Shown: positions 8,166 through 16,448 of the stretch, in pieces | How positions within the stretch are numbered: position 1 is the stretch's first letter | How the letters are laid out: each line of letters begins with the position of its first letter | Origin: Pseudomonas tensinigenes | Lineage (GTDB): Bacteria > Pseudomonadota > Gammaproteobacteria > Pseudomonadales > Pseudomonadaceae | Direction of reading: 5' to 3' | Assembly (NCBI RefSeq): GCF_014268445.2 | Contig: NZ_CP077089.1 | Location: 5,959,001-6,023,000 of the forward strand | DNA length: 64,000 nucleotides | Made by a program: the position numbers and the translations under genes | The notes under the pieces: generated by a model | What the model saw: only the letters and a program-made list of their open reading frames with translations | What the model was told of the DNA's origin: nothing | Database searches by the model: none

Positions 8166-9503
8166 ATGATTCCTTCACAGACTTCCCGCATGGCTCCGGC
8201 CATGAGCACTGCCACGGGTGGCATCGGCGACAAGATCCGCGGCGCCATGGCTGTCGGCAAGACCCGTTGGGGCATGCTGGCGCTGGTGTTTTTCGCCACT
8301 ACCCTGAACTACATCGACCGCGCCGCCCTCGGCGTCATGCAGCCAATCCTCGCCAAGGAAATGAGCTGGACGGCGATGGATTACGCCAACATCAACTTCT
8401 GGTTTCAGGTCGGCTACGCGATCGGTTTCGTCCTGCAGGGCCGCCTGATCGACCGGGTCGGCGTCAAACGCGTGTTCTTCTGCGCCGTGCTGCTGTGGAG
8501 CCTGGCCACCGGCGCCCACGGTCTGGCGACGTCGGCCGTTGGCTTTATGGTCTGCCGATTTATTCTCGGTCTGACTGAAGCGGCGAACTACCCGGCCTGC
8601 GTGAAAACCACGCGCCTGTGGTTCCCGGCCGGCGAACGTGCAGTCGCCACCGGCATCTTCAACGCCGGCACCAACGTCGGTGCGATGTTCACACCAATGC
8701 TGCTGCCACTGGTTCTCCACGTGTGGGGCTGGCAAGCGGCGTTCCTGTGCATGGCGGCACTGGGCGGTATCTGGTTGCTGTTCTGGGGCTTGAAATACTT
8801 CAACCCGGAAGATCATCCGAGCGTAAAACAATCCGAACTGGACTACATCCAGCAAGAAGTCGAACCGGAACAGGCCCGCGTACCGTTCTCGAAGATTCTG
8901 CGGATGCGCGGTACCTGGGCCTTCGCCCTCGCCTACTCGCTGACCGCGCCGGTGTTCTGGTTCTACCTGTACTGGCTGCCGCCGTTCCTCAATCAGCAAT
9001 ACAACCTGGGCATCAACGTCACCCAGATGGGTATTCCGCTGATCATCATCTACGTCACCGCCGACTTCGGTAGCGTCGGGGGCGGCATTCTGTCTTCGTT
9101 CCTGATCGGTCGCGGGATGAACTCGATCAAGGCGCGCCTGCTGTCGATGTTCCTGTTTGCCTGCTGCATCATCGGCGTGGTCATGGCGGCTGGCTCTGCC
9201 AATCTGTGGGTGGCGGTGGCTGCGATTTCTCTGGCGATCGGCGCGCATCAGGCCTGGACGGCGAACATCTGGAGCCTGGTGATGGACTACACGCCCAAGC
9301 ACATGATGAGCACGGTGTTTGGCTTCGGTGGCATGTGCGCAGCGATCGGCGGGATGTTCATGACCCAGATCGTCGGCCATATCCTCACCGTGACCAACAA
9401 CAACTACACCGTGTTGTTCACCCTGATCCCGGCGATGTATTTCCTTGCGCTGACGTGGATGTACTTCATGGCACCGCGCAAGATTCCGACCATCACCGAG
9501 TAA
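8166..9503 (+). CDS. MFS anion:cation symporter, probable quinate/shikimate carrier
   Basis: A 445-residue, 12-helix major facilitator of the ACS type (glucarate/phthalate-like carriers). Typical features are TLNYIDRAALGV in helix 1, the loop motif GRLIDRVGVKRVF between helices 2 and 3, and EAANYPACVKTTRLWFP after helix 4, which is characteristic of ACS organic-anion symporters. GGTGGA lies five bases before the chosen ATG; an overlapping GTG start nine bases upstream is possible. Position beside quiC indicates uptake of quinate, shikimate or dehydroshikimate. Confidence 0.9.
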   Translation: MIPSQTSRMAPAMSTATGGIGDKIRGAMAVGKTRWGMLALVFFATTLNYIDRAALGVMQPILAKEMSWTAMDYANINFWFQVGYAIGFVLQGRLIDRVGVKRVFFCAVLLWSLATGAHGLATSAVGFMVCRFILGLTEAANYPACVKTTRLWFPAGERAVATGIFNAGTNVGAMFTPMLLPLVLHVWGWQAAFLCMAALGGIWLLFWGLKYFNPEDHPSVKQSELDYIQQEVEPEQARVPFSKILRMRGTWAFALAYSLTAPVFWFYLYWLPPFLNQQYNLGINVTQMGIPLIIIYVTADFGSVGGGILSSFLIGRGMNSIKARLLSMFLFACCIIGVVMAAGSANLWVAVAAISLAIGAHQAWTANIWSLVMDYTPKHMMSTVFGFGGMCAAIGGMFMTQIVGHILTVTNNNYTVLFTLIPAMYFLALTWMYFMAPRKIPTITE

Positions 9504-9515
9504 AACAACTAATCC

Positions 9516-9610
9516 CCTGTGGGAGCGAGCCTGCTCGCGAATGCGGACTTTCATTCAACAGCAATGTTGACTGACTCACCGTCTTCGCGAGCAGGCTCGC
9601 TCCCACAAGG
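9516..9610. repeat. REP doublet (GTGGGAGCGAGC family)
   Basis: Two inverted copies with a spacer of about 45 bases, between the convergent MFS and EamA genes. Confidence 0.92.
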
Positions 9611-9624
9611 GCAGATCATTTTCT

Positions 9625-10503
9625 TCAGCGGCGGCTTTGTTGCCACGCTGCCGCCAGTCCGCTGCAACAGATCACCGCGATGCCAATGATCGTCAGCAGA
9701 CTCGGCGTGTGATTGAACAGCAGCCAGCCCAACAACCCGGCAAACACAATCTGGCAATAACCGAACGGCGCCAGCAGCGCCGGAGCGGCATGACGGAACG
9801 CCTGGGTCAGAAACAAATGCGCGGTCATCCCGCAACTGCCCAGCGCCAGCATCAGCCCGGCGTGGGTCAGCGTCGGCACCTGCCAGAAGAACGGCACCAG
9901 CGCACTCATCACCAGCGTGTTGCACAACCCGGCGAAAAAGTTGCTGGTGGTCGGGCTATCGACTTCGGCGAGCTTGCGGGTCAGCAATTGATAGAAACAG
10001 AAAAACAGCGCCGAACAGAATGGCAGTAACACTGCCGGTGTGAACAACTCACCGCCGGGATGGACGATGATAAGCACGCCGATAAAGCCGCAGATCACCG
10101 CGATCCACTGACCTCGGGTCACTCGTTCCTTGAGCAGCGGCACCGACAATGCGGTCACCAACACTGGCGCAAGAAAGTTGACCGCCGTGGCTTCCGCCAA
10201 TGGGATGTACAACAGCGCCGTGGTGAAAAACAGGCTGGTACCGAGTAGACAAAGTGCCCGCGTCAGCTGCCATAACGGCTTCTTCGTGCGCAAAACGCGC
10301 AACCCGGATTGCGGCAGAAAAATCCCCGCCATCAGCAGGGTGTGCACCAGATAGCGCGCCCACACCACCATCACGATCGGATAGAAACCGGACAGGTATT
10401 TCGACAGCGCGTCGTGGCTGGAGAACAGGAAGGTTGCCACGACAATCAGCAAGATCCCTTTGAAGGGTTGGTTGACACCGGAGAGCGGGGTGCTGACGGT
10501 CAT
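9625..10503 (-). CDS. EamA/DMT-family transporter
   Basis: A 292-residue inner-membrane protein with ten hydrophobic segments arranged as two EamA repeats (PLAEATAVNFLAPVLVTALS in the first, FGYCQIVFAGLLGWLLFNHTP region in the second). DMT carriers of this type move small metabolites or amino acids; the substrate cannot be read from sequence. Start at 10503 (MTVSTPL) is chosen because AAGGA lies eight bases upstream; the open frame extends further to 10533. It is the last gene of the leftward unit with the isomerase-like and dehydrogenase genes, about 115 bases downstream of them across a single REP copy, so co-transcription is plausible but not certain. Confidence 0.88.
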   Translation of the reverse strand: MTVSTPLSGVNQPFKGILLIVVATFLFSSHDALSKYLSGFYPIVMVVWARYLVHTLLMAGIFLPQSGLRVLRTKKPLWQLTRALCLLGTSLFFTTALLYIPLAEATAVNFLAPVLVTALSVPLLKERVTRGQWIAVICGFIGVLIIVHPGGELFTPAVLLPFCSALFFCFYQLLTRKLAEVDSPTTSNFFAGLCNTLVMSALVPFFWQVPTLTHAGLMLALGSCGMTAHLFLTQAFRHAAPALLAPFGYCQIVFAGLLGWLLFNHTPSLLTIIGIAVICCSGLAAAWQQSRR

Positions 10504-10576
10504 TGGGTTTCCTTGTGTTGCCAAAAAGATCAAAAACCTTCGCAGGCAAGTCGCGCCGCTACTGGACCAGTTCGGT

Positions 10577-10602
10577 CCCTGTGGGAGCGGGCTTGCCCAC
10601 GA
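10577..10602. repeat. Single REP-like element
   Basis: A lone GTGGGAGCGGGCTTGCCCAC hairpin, a variant of the window's main REP family, without an inverted partner nearby. It sits between the isomerase-like gene and the EamA gene. Confidence 0.7.
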
Positions 10603-10619
10603 CAGGTGCGCAGCACCGC

Positions 10620-11435
10620 TTAAAGCCGCGCCAATAATTCCCGGGTTCTGTCGATCGCCATCTGCGCTCGCTCTAATCCGCTTACGCCCTGCTCGAGCAG
10701 TTTCAGCGTGGGAATTTCCAGACTCAGTGGAATATTAGTCGGCAGCGCTTTCAACAACCCGAGCAGATTGCAATCGCCCTCGCCGGGAAACCGCCGCTCG
10801 TTGCGCGCCTGACGCAAGATCTCGGCCATGTCTGACGGCCTCGGCCCCGCGACATCACATAATTGCGCATAACGCAGGCGCGACGCCGGCACTTCAGCCA
10901 GATCCTCCAGGCGTGACGCCGAACGATCAAAGTGGAACGCATCAACCAGCACCGCAGCGTTCTCCCGATCAGCGTTCTCGACAATTCGCAGTGCTTGTTC
11001 GAGGTTGCGCGCATCGGTCCAGGGCATGAACTCCAGATGCGGATGCAACCCATAATGCGCCGCCAGATCGCAAAGGGCCGCGAAGTTGTCGGTGAGTCGT
11101 TGCTCGTCAGGATCGTTACCGGCGACGAGTAATTCCGTAGCGCCAAATGCCGCGCCCACTGTCAGAAGTTTCTCGAAATCGGCGACGACGGTTTGCGGCT
11201 TCAGACGCAGGATTTCCACGTCGAGCACACGGATGCCGGTATCGCGCAGGCGCTGCAACGTCTGACGGCGCAAATCAGCATCGGCCACCAACGGGAAGTG
11301 ATATTCCTCAGGAGTCGCTGGCTCCAGGCGCAGGCCGACATGGCTGTAACCGGCGCGTGCGGCCACTTCGACCATTTGCGGTGGCGACAACTCCAGCACG
11401 GTGAGGCTGGCCAGGGACAGGATTCGTTCGTTCAT
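10620..11435 (-). CDS. Xylose-isomerase-like TIM barrel protein
   Basis: A 271-residue sugar phosphate isomerase/epimerase-type barrel. Strand-end metal ligands of the AP-endonuclease-2 fold are visible: HLEFMPW, VLVDAFHFDRS, AQLCDVAGP and SLEIPTL. The same fold carries dehydroshikimate dehydratase and inosose dehydratase activities, so isomerisation, epimerisation or dehydration of a sugar- or cyclitol-like compound are all possible. ATG at 11435 follows the stop of the upstream dehydrogenase gene by two bases; an in-frame TTG six bases earlier is less likely. Pairing with a Gfo/Idh dehydrogenase is typical of polyol, inositol and glycoside catabolic operons. Confidence 0.85.
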   Translation of the reverse strand: MNERILSLASLTVLELSPPQMVEVAARAGYSHVGLRLEPATPEEYHFPLVADADLRRQTLQRLRDTGIRVLDVEILRLKPQTVVADFEKLLTVGAAFGATELLVAGNDPDEQRLTDNFAALCDLAAHYGLHPHLEFMPWTDARNLEQALRIVENADRENAAVLVDAFHFDRSASRLEDLAEVPASRLRYAQLCDVAGPRPSDMAEILRQARNERRFPGEGDCNLLGLLKALPTNIPLSLEIPTLKLLEQGVSGLERAQMAIDRTRELLARL

Positions 11436-11437
11436 GT

Positions 11438-12499
11438 TCAAGCCTCGATCAGTGCAGGGGTGCAGGCTCGACCGGTGGCGGCGGCCTCGCGGATCGCTTC
11501 GACCAGCGCAAGGGTGCGGGCGGCATCGGCCGCACTCACCAGCGGCTCGACTTCACGCCGTGCCACGCGTACGAAATGCTGTAACTGCAAGCATAAGGCG
11601 TCGTCACCGCTGTAGGACTCTTCGACCATCAACAAGGGTTTATGCCAACCGGCGTCGACCTGATCGGCGGCGTAATGCCAGCGCTTGAGCTGCGGGATGC
11701 TCAAGGCGCCAGCAGTCCCCGCCAGCAGATAGCACGGCTGATCGGCCTGGCGCGGATATACCGGGTTCTCGCCGGAATCCAGCTCCCAACTCCACGGCGC
11801 GGCGACCGCGTCGGAACCGTTCAATGTGCCCAATGTGCCACCTTCGAATTGCAGCAACACCGCCGCGCTGTCCTCGTTGGCAAAACCGCGCACTGAATTG
11901 TCGGTGATGGCTTGTACCGAGCGCACTTCACCGCACAGATGCCGTAACAGGTCGAGGTCGTGAATCAGATTGGTCAGCAACATCCCGGCGCCCGGTTCGC
12001 GGCGCCACGGGATCTCGAAATAACTGTCAGGTTTGCGCAACTGGAACAACGCGGTGACCGTGATCAGACGCCCGAGCGCCCCGCTCTGCACCAGTTCATG
12101 GGCGCGTACGATCAGCGGATTGTGACGCCGATGATGGCCGACCAGCACCGGCACGCCGCTGCGTTTGACCGCTGCCACCAGTTCGCGCACTTCATCCAGA
12201 TGCACCCCGACTGGCTTCTCCAAAAGCACCGGCACACCCGCGGCCAGACAATCGAGCGCGGTGCTGACGTGTTGATTATTCGGATTGGCGACAATGACCG
12301 CGTCCGGCCGGACAAGCTCCAGCATCTGACGGTGATCGACGAAATGCCTTACACCCCATTCAGCCGCGAGCCCTACTGCTTGCGGCCCGGGATCAGCCAC
12401 GGCGCACAGCGTCGCTTCGCTGAGGGTTTGCAGATGCCGATAATGTTGCTGGCCCATGTTGCCGGCGCCGATCAAGGCGATTCGAAGGGGCGAATTCAA
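11438..12499 (-). CDS. Gfo/Idh/MocA-family dehydrogenase
   Basis: A 353-residue NAD(P)-dependent oxidoreductase with an N-terminal Rossmann domain (LRIALIGAGNMGQQHYRHL), the family EKPVGVHLDE motif with the catalytic Lys, and a C-terminal substrate domain with TNLIHDLDLLRHLCG supplying the conserved His and Asp. The frame extends to 12535 with a GTG, but a TTG at 12499 has AGAGGA seven bases upstream and begins immediately before the Rossmann strand, so it is preferred. Substrate unknown; likely oxidation of a ring or sugar hydroxyl. A palindrome at 12549-12563 lies about 50 bases upstream and matches one before the divergent operon. Confidence 0.88.
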   Translation of the reverse strand: MNSPLRIALIGAGNMGQQHYRHLQTLSEATLCAVADPGPQAVGLAAEWGVRHFVDHRQMLELVRPDAVIVANPNNQHVSTALDCLAAGVPVLLEKPVGVHLDEVRELVAAVKRSGVPVLVGHHRRHNPLIVRAHELVQSGALGRLITVTALFQLRKPDSYFEIPWRREPGAGMLLTNLIHDLDLLRHLCGEVRSVQAITDNSVRGFANEDSAAVLLQFEGGTLGTLNGSDAVAAPWSWELDSGENPVYPRQADQPCYLLAGTAGALSIPQLKRWHYAADQVDAGWHKPLLMVEESYSGDDALCLQLQHFVRVARREVEPLVSAADAARTLALVEAIREAAATGRACTPALIEA

Positions 12500-12548
12500 G
12501 GCGCGGTCCTCTTGTGATTGTTCTCGGAATAACACTCCGCAAACAATT

Positions 12549-12563
12549 TAGAACCGAGTTCCA
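12549..12563. promoter_or_regulatory. Candidate IclR operator upstream of the dehydrogenase gene
   Basis: TAGAACCGAGTTCCA, a 15-base imperfect palindrome, matches TGGAATCAAATTCCA at 13655-13669. Both are in front of operons flanking the same IclR gene, which argues for a shared regulator site. Inference. Confidence 0.45.
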
Positions 12564-12632
12564 GAATCAAACACCCATCAACCGCAAAACCGTGCGAACA
12601 CCGCACAACTTTCCTGAACAACCCAAAATCAA

Positions 12633-12725
12633 ATGTGGGAGCGAGCCTGCTCGCGAATGCGGTACGTCAATGAAATAAAAAGTGACTGACACACCGCTTT
12701 CGCGAGCAGGCTCGCTCCCACAGGG
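12633..12725. repeat. REP doublet (GTGGGAGCGAGC family)
   Basis: Inverted pair of the REP core across about 50 bases, between the IclR gene and the downstream dehydrogenase operon. Confidence 0.92.
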
Positions 12726-12744
12726 GGACCTAGGTGAATTCGGA

Positions 12745-13533
12745 TTAGATAAACAGTTCTGAGGCCAGGCTTGCTGCTGATAATTCTTCGGTGAAGGTCA
12801 GCAACAGCGGCGCCAGCTCATGCAAGCGCGCCCCCGGCATTCGCGCACTGGGCCCGGCGATACTGAGCACGCCGATCACCCGCCCATCCGTTGGATGCTT
12901 CACCACCGCCGCAATCGCCGAAGTGCCGACTGCCGAACTCTCCTCGACCCAGGCATAGCCCTGCTCACGAGCCAGACGCAGCCGTTCCAGCAACTCGATA
13001 TTGGAGCGCGGCGCATTCGGCCCGATCCCCACCGGCACCTCCGCCGCCTGCCGCTCGACCAGTGACAACGCCTCGGCGTCACTCATGCACGCCAGCCACG
13101 CATGCCCGGAAGCGGTGTAGAACAGCGGCGCATCACGGCCCATGTCCGGGTCATAACGCAGACCAGTGCGCGCGCCCTGTGCCTTGGCGATCCAGGTCTG
13201 GCGCTCGCCATCGATCACGCCCAAACGCACCAGTTCGCCGGTTTCCTGCGCCAGTCGATCAAGCACCGGCTGGACGATATCGGCACCGCTGCTCGACAAA
13301 TACTGAAAGCCCATCGCGACCAGTTTGGTCGACAAGTGATAACGCAAGGTTTCCGCATTCTGTCGTACGTAGCCCAAGCGGATCAGCTCGGCGAGCAAGC
13401 GGTGCGTCGCGCTTTTGGGGATATCCAGTTGCTCGGCCAACGTCTGCATCGGCAGCCCGCGCGGATCACTGGTGAGGCTTTCCAGCACACTGAAAACCCG
13501 TTCGATTTGACTGCCAGCCATGGGAACATCCAA
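12745..13533 (-). CDS. IclR-family transcriptional regulator
   Basis: A 262-residue IclR protein: winged helix at about residues 8-70 (QIERVFSVLESLTSDP, DIPKSATHRLLAELIRLGY) and the C-terminal effector domain (YTASGHAWLACMSDAEA, GYAWVEESSAVGTSAIAAVV, VIGVLSIAGPSARM). IclR proteins bind short palindromes and respond to pathway metabolites. It sits between the dehydrogenase/isomerase/EamA unit and the divergent flavoprotein/aldo-keto reductase unit, each preceded by a TGGAA-type palindrome, and is the likely regulator of both. The start is ambiguous between residues 1 and 5; neither has a strong Shine-Dalgarno sequence. Confidence 0.9.
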   Translation of the reverse strand: MDVPMAGSQIERVFSVLESLTSDPRGLPMQTLAEQLDIPKSATHRLLAELIRLGYVRQNAETLRYHLSTKLVAMGFQYLSSSGADIVQPVLDRLAQETGELVRLGVIDGERQTWIAKAQGARTGLRYDPDMGRDAPLFYTASGHAWLACMSDAEALSLVERQAAEVPVGIGPNAPRSNIELLERLRLAREQGYAWVEESSAVGTSAIAAVVKHPTDGRVIGVLSIAGPSARMPGARLHELAPLLLTFTEELSAASLASELFI

Positions 13534-13654
13534 AGGAAATTTTGCCGATTCTAGAAGAGATCAGCGGCAAAGCGAAATCTGGAACTGGTTGTTCGATAAA
13601 CGCCCGCTTTGTTGAATCAACGCTTGTCGAGCCGCTCCAGCACTGGTTATTTTC

Positions 13655-13669
13655 TGGAATCAAATTCCA
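13655..13669. promoter_or_regulatory. Candidate IclR operator upstream of the flavoprotein gene
   Basis: TGGAATCAAATTCCA, a perfect inverted repeat TGGAA/TTCCA around a five-base centre, 30 bases before the flavoprotein ATG. The partner site is 12549-12563. Placement close to the start codon fits a repressor or activator site in the divergent promoter region. Confidence 0.5.
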
Positions 13670-13698
13670 AAAATAATTTATCGCTGGAGTGTTGTTTG

Positions 13699-15438
13699 AT
13701 GCCTGCCGAACTCCCTGATATCGACTGCGACGTATTGGTCGTCGGATCCGGCGCTGCCGGGTTGTCGGCCGCCGTGACTGCCGCGTGGCATGGCTTGAAA
13801 GTCATCGTTGTCGAGAAAGATCCGGTGTTCGGTGGCGCCACCGCATGGTCCGGTGGTTGGGCTTGGGTGCCGTGCAATCCGCTGGCCCGTCGAGCCGGGA
13901 TCGTCGAAGACATCGAACAACCGCGCACCTATTTGCGCCATGAACTGGGTGAGCATTTTGATTCGGCGATGATCGACGCGTTCCTTGAAGCGGGGCCGCG
14001 CATGGTCGCGTTTTTCGAGCAGCACACCGCGCTGCAATTTGCCGATGGCAATGCCATTGCCGACATTCATGGCGACACGCCGGGGGCCGGCAATGGCGGA
14101 CGTTCGGTCATCGCTGCGCCCTATGACGGACGCAAAGTCGGACGCCTGCTCAAGCGTCTTCGTACCACCATGCGCGAAACGTCCTTCATGGGCATGCCAA
14201 TCATGGCCGGGGCGGATCTGTCGGCGTTCCTCAATCTGACGCGCTCGTTCAAGGCGGCATGGCACGTAACCCGACGTTTCACTCGGCACCTGTTCGACCT
14301 CGCCGTGCATGGCCGGGCGATGCAACTGGTCAACGGCGTCGCGCTGGTGGCAAGACTGGCGAAGTCCGCCGAAGACCTTGGCGTTCTGCTCTGGGAATCA
14401 GCGCCTGTGACGGAACTGCTGCGTGATGGCTCGCGCGTCTCGGGTGCTGTGGTCAACACAGACAAAGGCCCAATCCGCATTCACGCACGCAAAGCCGTGG
14501 TGCTCGCCGCCGGTGGCTTTGCCAATGACATCGAACGGCGCAAAGCCCTGTTCCCGCGCACGCCGACCGGTCACGAGCATTGGGCTTTGCCACCGCAGGC
14601 CGTCAACGGCGATGGCCTGCGCCTGGGCGAAACCGTCGGCGCACGAGTCAATGCCGATGTGGCTTCGCCCGTGGCATGGGCACCGGTGTCGCAAGTGCCA
14701 CATTCCGACGGCAGCATTGGCCATTTCCCCCACATCATCGAGCGCGGCAAACCCGGAATCATCGGTGTGCTGCGCAACGGCCAGCGCTTCGTCAACGAAG
14801 CCAACGGTTATTACGACTACGTCAGTGCCATGGTCGCCGCCGCACCGGAAGGCGAAGAAGTCGCCTCATGGCTGATCTGCACCCACGCTTTTCAACGGCG
14901 TTATGGATTGGGCATATCGCGGCCATTTCCGCTGCCCGTGTCAGAATTTATCCGCAGCGGCTATCTGAAAACCGGCAACACCATTGAAGAATTAGCCACT
15001 GCTTGCGGCATTGACCCGAACGCCTTGCGCCAGACCCTCGACGATTACAACCGCCATGCCCGACGTGGCGAAGACCCATTGTTCGGGCGCGGCTCAACTC
15101 CCTACAACCGCAAACAGGGTGATCCGGCGAACCTTCCCAACCCCTGCGTTGCCCCAATAGACACCGGCCCGTTCTACGCCGTGAAAGTCCAGCCGGGCTG
15201 CTTCGGTACGTTTGCCGGCCTCAAGGTCACCCCACGCGCGCAAGTGCTGGATGCCCACGAACAGCCCATCGCCGGCCTCTACGCAGCGGGGGGCGACATG
15301 GCCAGCATCATGGGTGGGCACTACCCGGCGGGCGGCATCAACCTCGGCCCGGCCCTGACTTTCGGTTACATCGCCGCCCGGCACATTGCCGGCATGACTG
15401 CTTTCGAACAGGAGATCGACCATGCAGCACATCGTTAA
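13699..15438 (+). CDS. FAD-dependent oxidoreductase, fumarate reductase / ketosteroid dehydrogenase type
   Basis: A 579-residue flavoprotein. The N-terminal FAD-binding fold reads VVGSGAAGLSAAVTAAWHG with EKDPVFGGATAWSGG; a second FAD stretch near the C-terminus reads GLYAAGGDMASIMGGHYPAGG. This architecture is shared by fumarate reductase-like enzymes and 3-ketosteroid dehydrogenases, which introduce or remove a double bond next to a carbonyl. There is no heme domain and no signal peptide, so it is probably cytoplasmic. GGAG precedes the ATG at 13699. The aldo/keto reductase gene overlaps its end by 17 bases, so they are co-transcribed. The substrate is unknown. Confidence 0.85.
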   Translation: MPAELPDIDCDVLVVGSGAAGLSAAVTAAWHGLKVIVVEKDPVFGGATAWSGGWAWVPCNPLARRAGIVEDIEQPRTYLRHELGEHFDSAMIDAFLEAGPRMVAFFEQHTALQFADGNAIADIHGDTPGAGNGGRSVIAAPYDGRKVGRLLKRLRTTMRETSFMGMPIMAGADLSAFLNLTRSFKAAWHVTRRFTRHLFDLAVHGRAMQLVNGVALVARLAKSAEDLGVLLWESAPVTELLRDGSRVSGAVVNTDKGPIRIHARKAVVLAAGGFANDIERRKALFPRTPTGHEHWALPPQAVNGDGLRLGETVGARVNADVASPVAWAPVSQVPHSDGSIGHFPHIIERGKPGIIGVLRNGQRFVNEANGYYDYVSAMVAAAPEGEEVASWLICTHAFQRRYGLGISRPFPLPVSEFIRSGYLKTGNTIEELATACGIDPNALRQTLDDYNRHARRGEDPLFGRGSTPYNRKQGDPANLPNPCVAPIDTGPFYAVKVQPGCFGTFAGLKVTPRAQVLDAHEQPIAGLYAAGGDMASIMGGHYPAGGINLGPALTFGYIAARHIAGMTAFEQEIDHAAHR

Positions 15439-16255
15439 TACCCAAGGCTTGAACATGCCGAAACTGGGCCTCGGCACCTGGCCAATGCTCGGCGACGAAT
15501 GCACCCGCGCCGTGGAGCAAGCGCTGGAACTGGGTTATCGACACATCGACACGGCAGCGGCCTACAACAACGAAGACGCGGTCGGACAAGCATTGGCGAA
15601 TACGCCGACACCGCGCGAGCAGATTCACGTCACCAGCAAGGTCTGGTGGGATCAGCTGCAAGCCGATGCGATGCGCCACTCCATGGACCGCAGCCTTACC
15701 GCTTTGCGCAGCGACTACGTCGATCTGTTCATGATCCACTGGCCAAGCACCGACTGGGATTTCCCAAGCACCCTCGCCACGCTGGCCTCGTTCAAGGAGC
15801 AGGGCCTGGCGCGAAACATCGGCGTGGCGAATTTTCCACTACCGTTGTTACGCAAAGTCATCGAGGAATATGGGATTGGTCTGTCAGCGATTCAGGTCGA
15901 GTACCACGTCCTGCTCGGCCAGAACGCCCTGCTCGACTACGCCCGTCAACACGACATGGCACTGACGGCCTACACCCCACTGGCGCGCAACAAGGTCTCG
16001 GACATCCCGCAGATTCAACAGATCGCCAACAAGCACGGTGTGTTGCCGACCCAGGCAGCGTTGAAATGGTTGCTCGATCAGCCGAATGTTGCGGCCATTC
16101 CCAAGGCCAGCAGCCGAGCCAATCAACTGGCCAACCTCGCATCTCTGCAGGTCGAACTCGACGATGAAGACCGCGCACTGATCGCCGCGCTGTCGAAGCG
16201 CGAACGTCAGGTCAGTCCGGATTTCGCCCCGGAGTGGGATGCGTTTGATCGCTGA
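15422..16255 (+). CDS. Aldo/keto reductase
   Basis: A 277-residue (beta/alpha)8 NADPH-dependent reductase, close in length and motifs to the 2,5-diketo-gluconate reductase (DkgA/DkgB) group. The catalytic tetrad is visible: Asp and Tyr in YRHIDTAAAYNNE, Lys in VTSKVWW and His in LFMIHWP. The cofactor region KWLLDQPNVAAIPKASS is intact. AGGAG lies eight bases upstream of the ATG inside the flavoprotein gene. Together with the flavoprotein and the Gfo/Idh dehydrogenase it gives the locus three redox enzymes, fitting stepwise oxidation and reduction of a ring or polyol substrate. Confidence 0.9.
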   Translation: MQHIVNTQGLNMPKLGLGTWPMLGDECTRAVEQALELGYRHIDTAAAYNNEDAVGQALANTPTPREQIHVTSKVWWDQLQADAMRHSMDRSLTALRSDYVDLFMIHWPSTDWDFPSTLATLASFKEQGLARNIGVANFPLPLLRKVIEEYGIGLSAIQVEYHVLLGQNALLDYARQHDMALTAYTPLARNKVSDIPQIQQIANKHGVLPTQAALKWLLDQPNVAAIPKASSRANQLANLASLQVELDDEDRALIAALSKRERQVSPDFAPEWDAFDR

Positions 16256-16322
16256 TTGATAATCCAGCGATAGAAATCCTGCGCGCGATTGAATTTGCCG
16301 CGCGCCAGACCGTCAATAACAA

Positions 16323-16350
16323 GCCCGACCTCGTCAGTACGAGGCCGGGC
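16323..16350. terminator. Hairpin after the aldo/keto reductase gene
   Basis: GCCCGACCTCG / CGAGGCCGGGC with a six-base loop and one mismatch, followed by CTGTTT. A plausible factor-independent terminator about 70 bases after the stop codon; the T run is short. Confidence 0.6.
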
Positions 16351-16448
16351 CTGTTTGCGTGTGCGCCAATAGACGGACGACCGGACTGGCGCCACACTCA
16401 CACAACAGCAACACTCATCACCACCCGATACACACAGAGGATTCCCAC

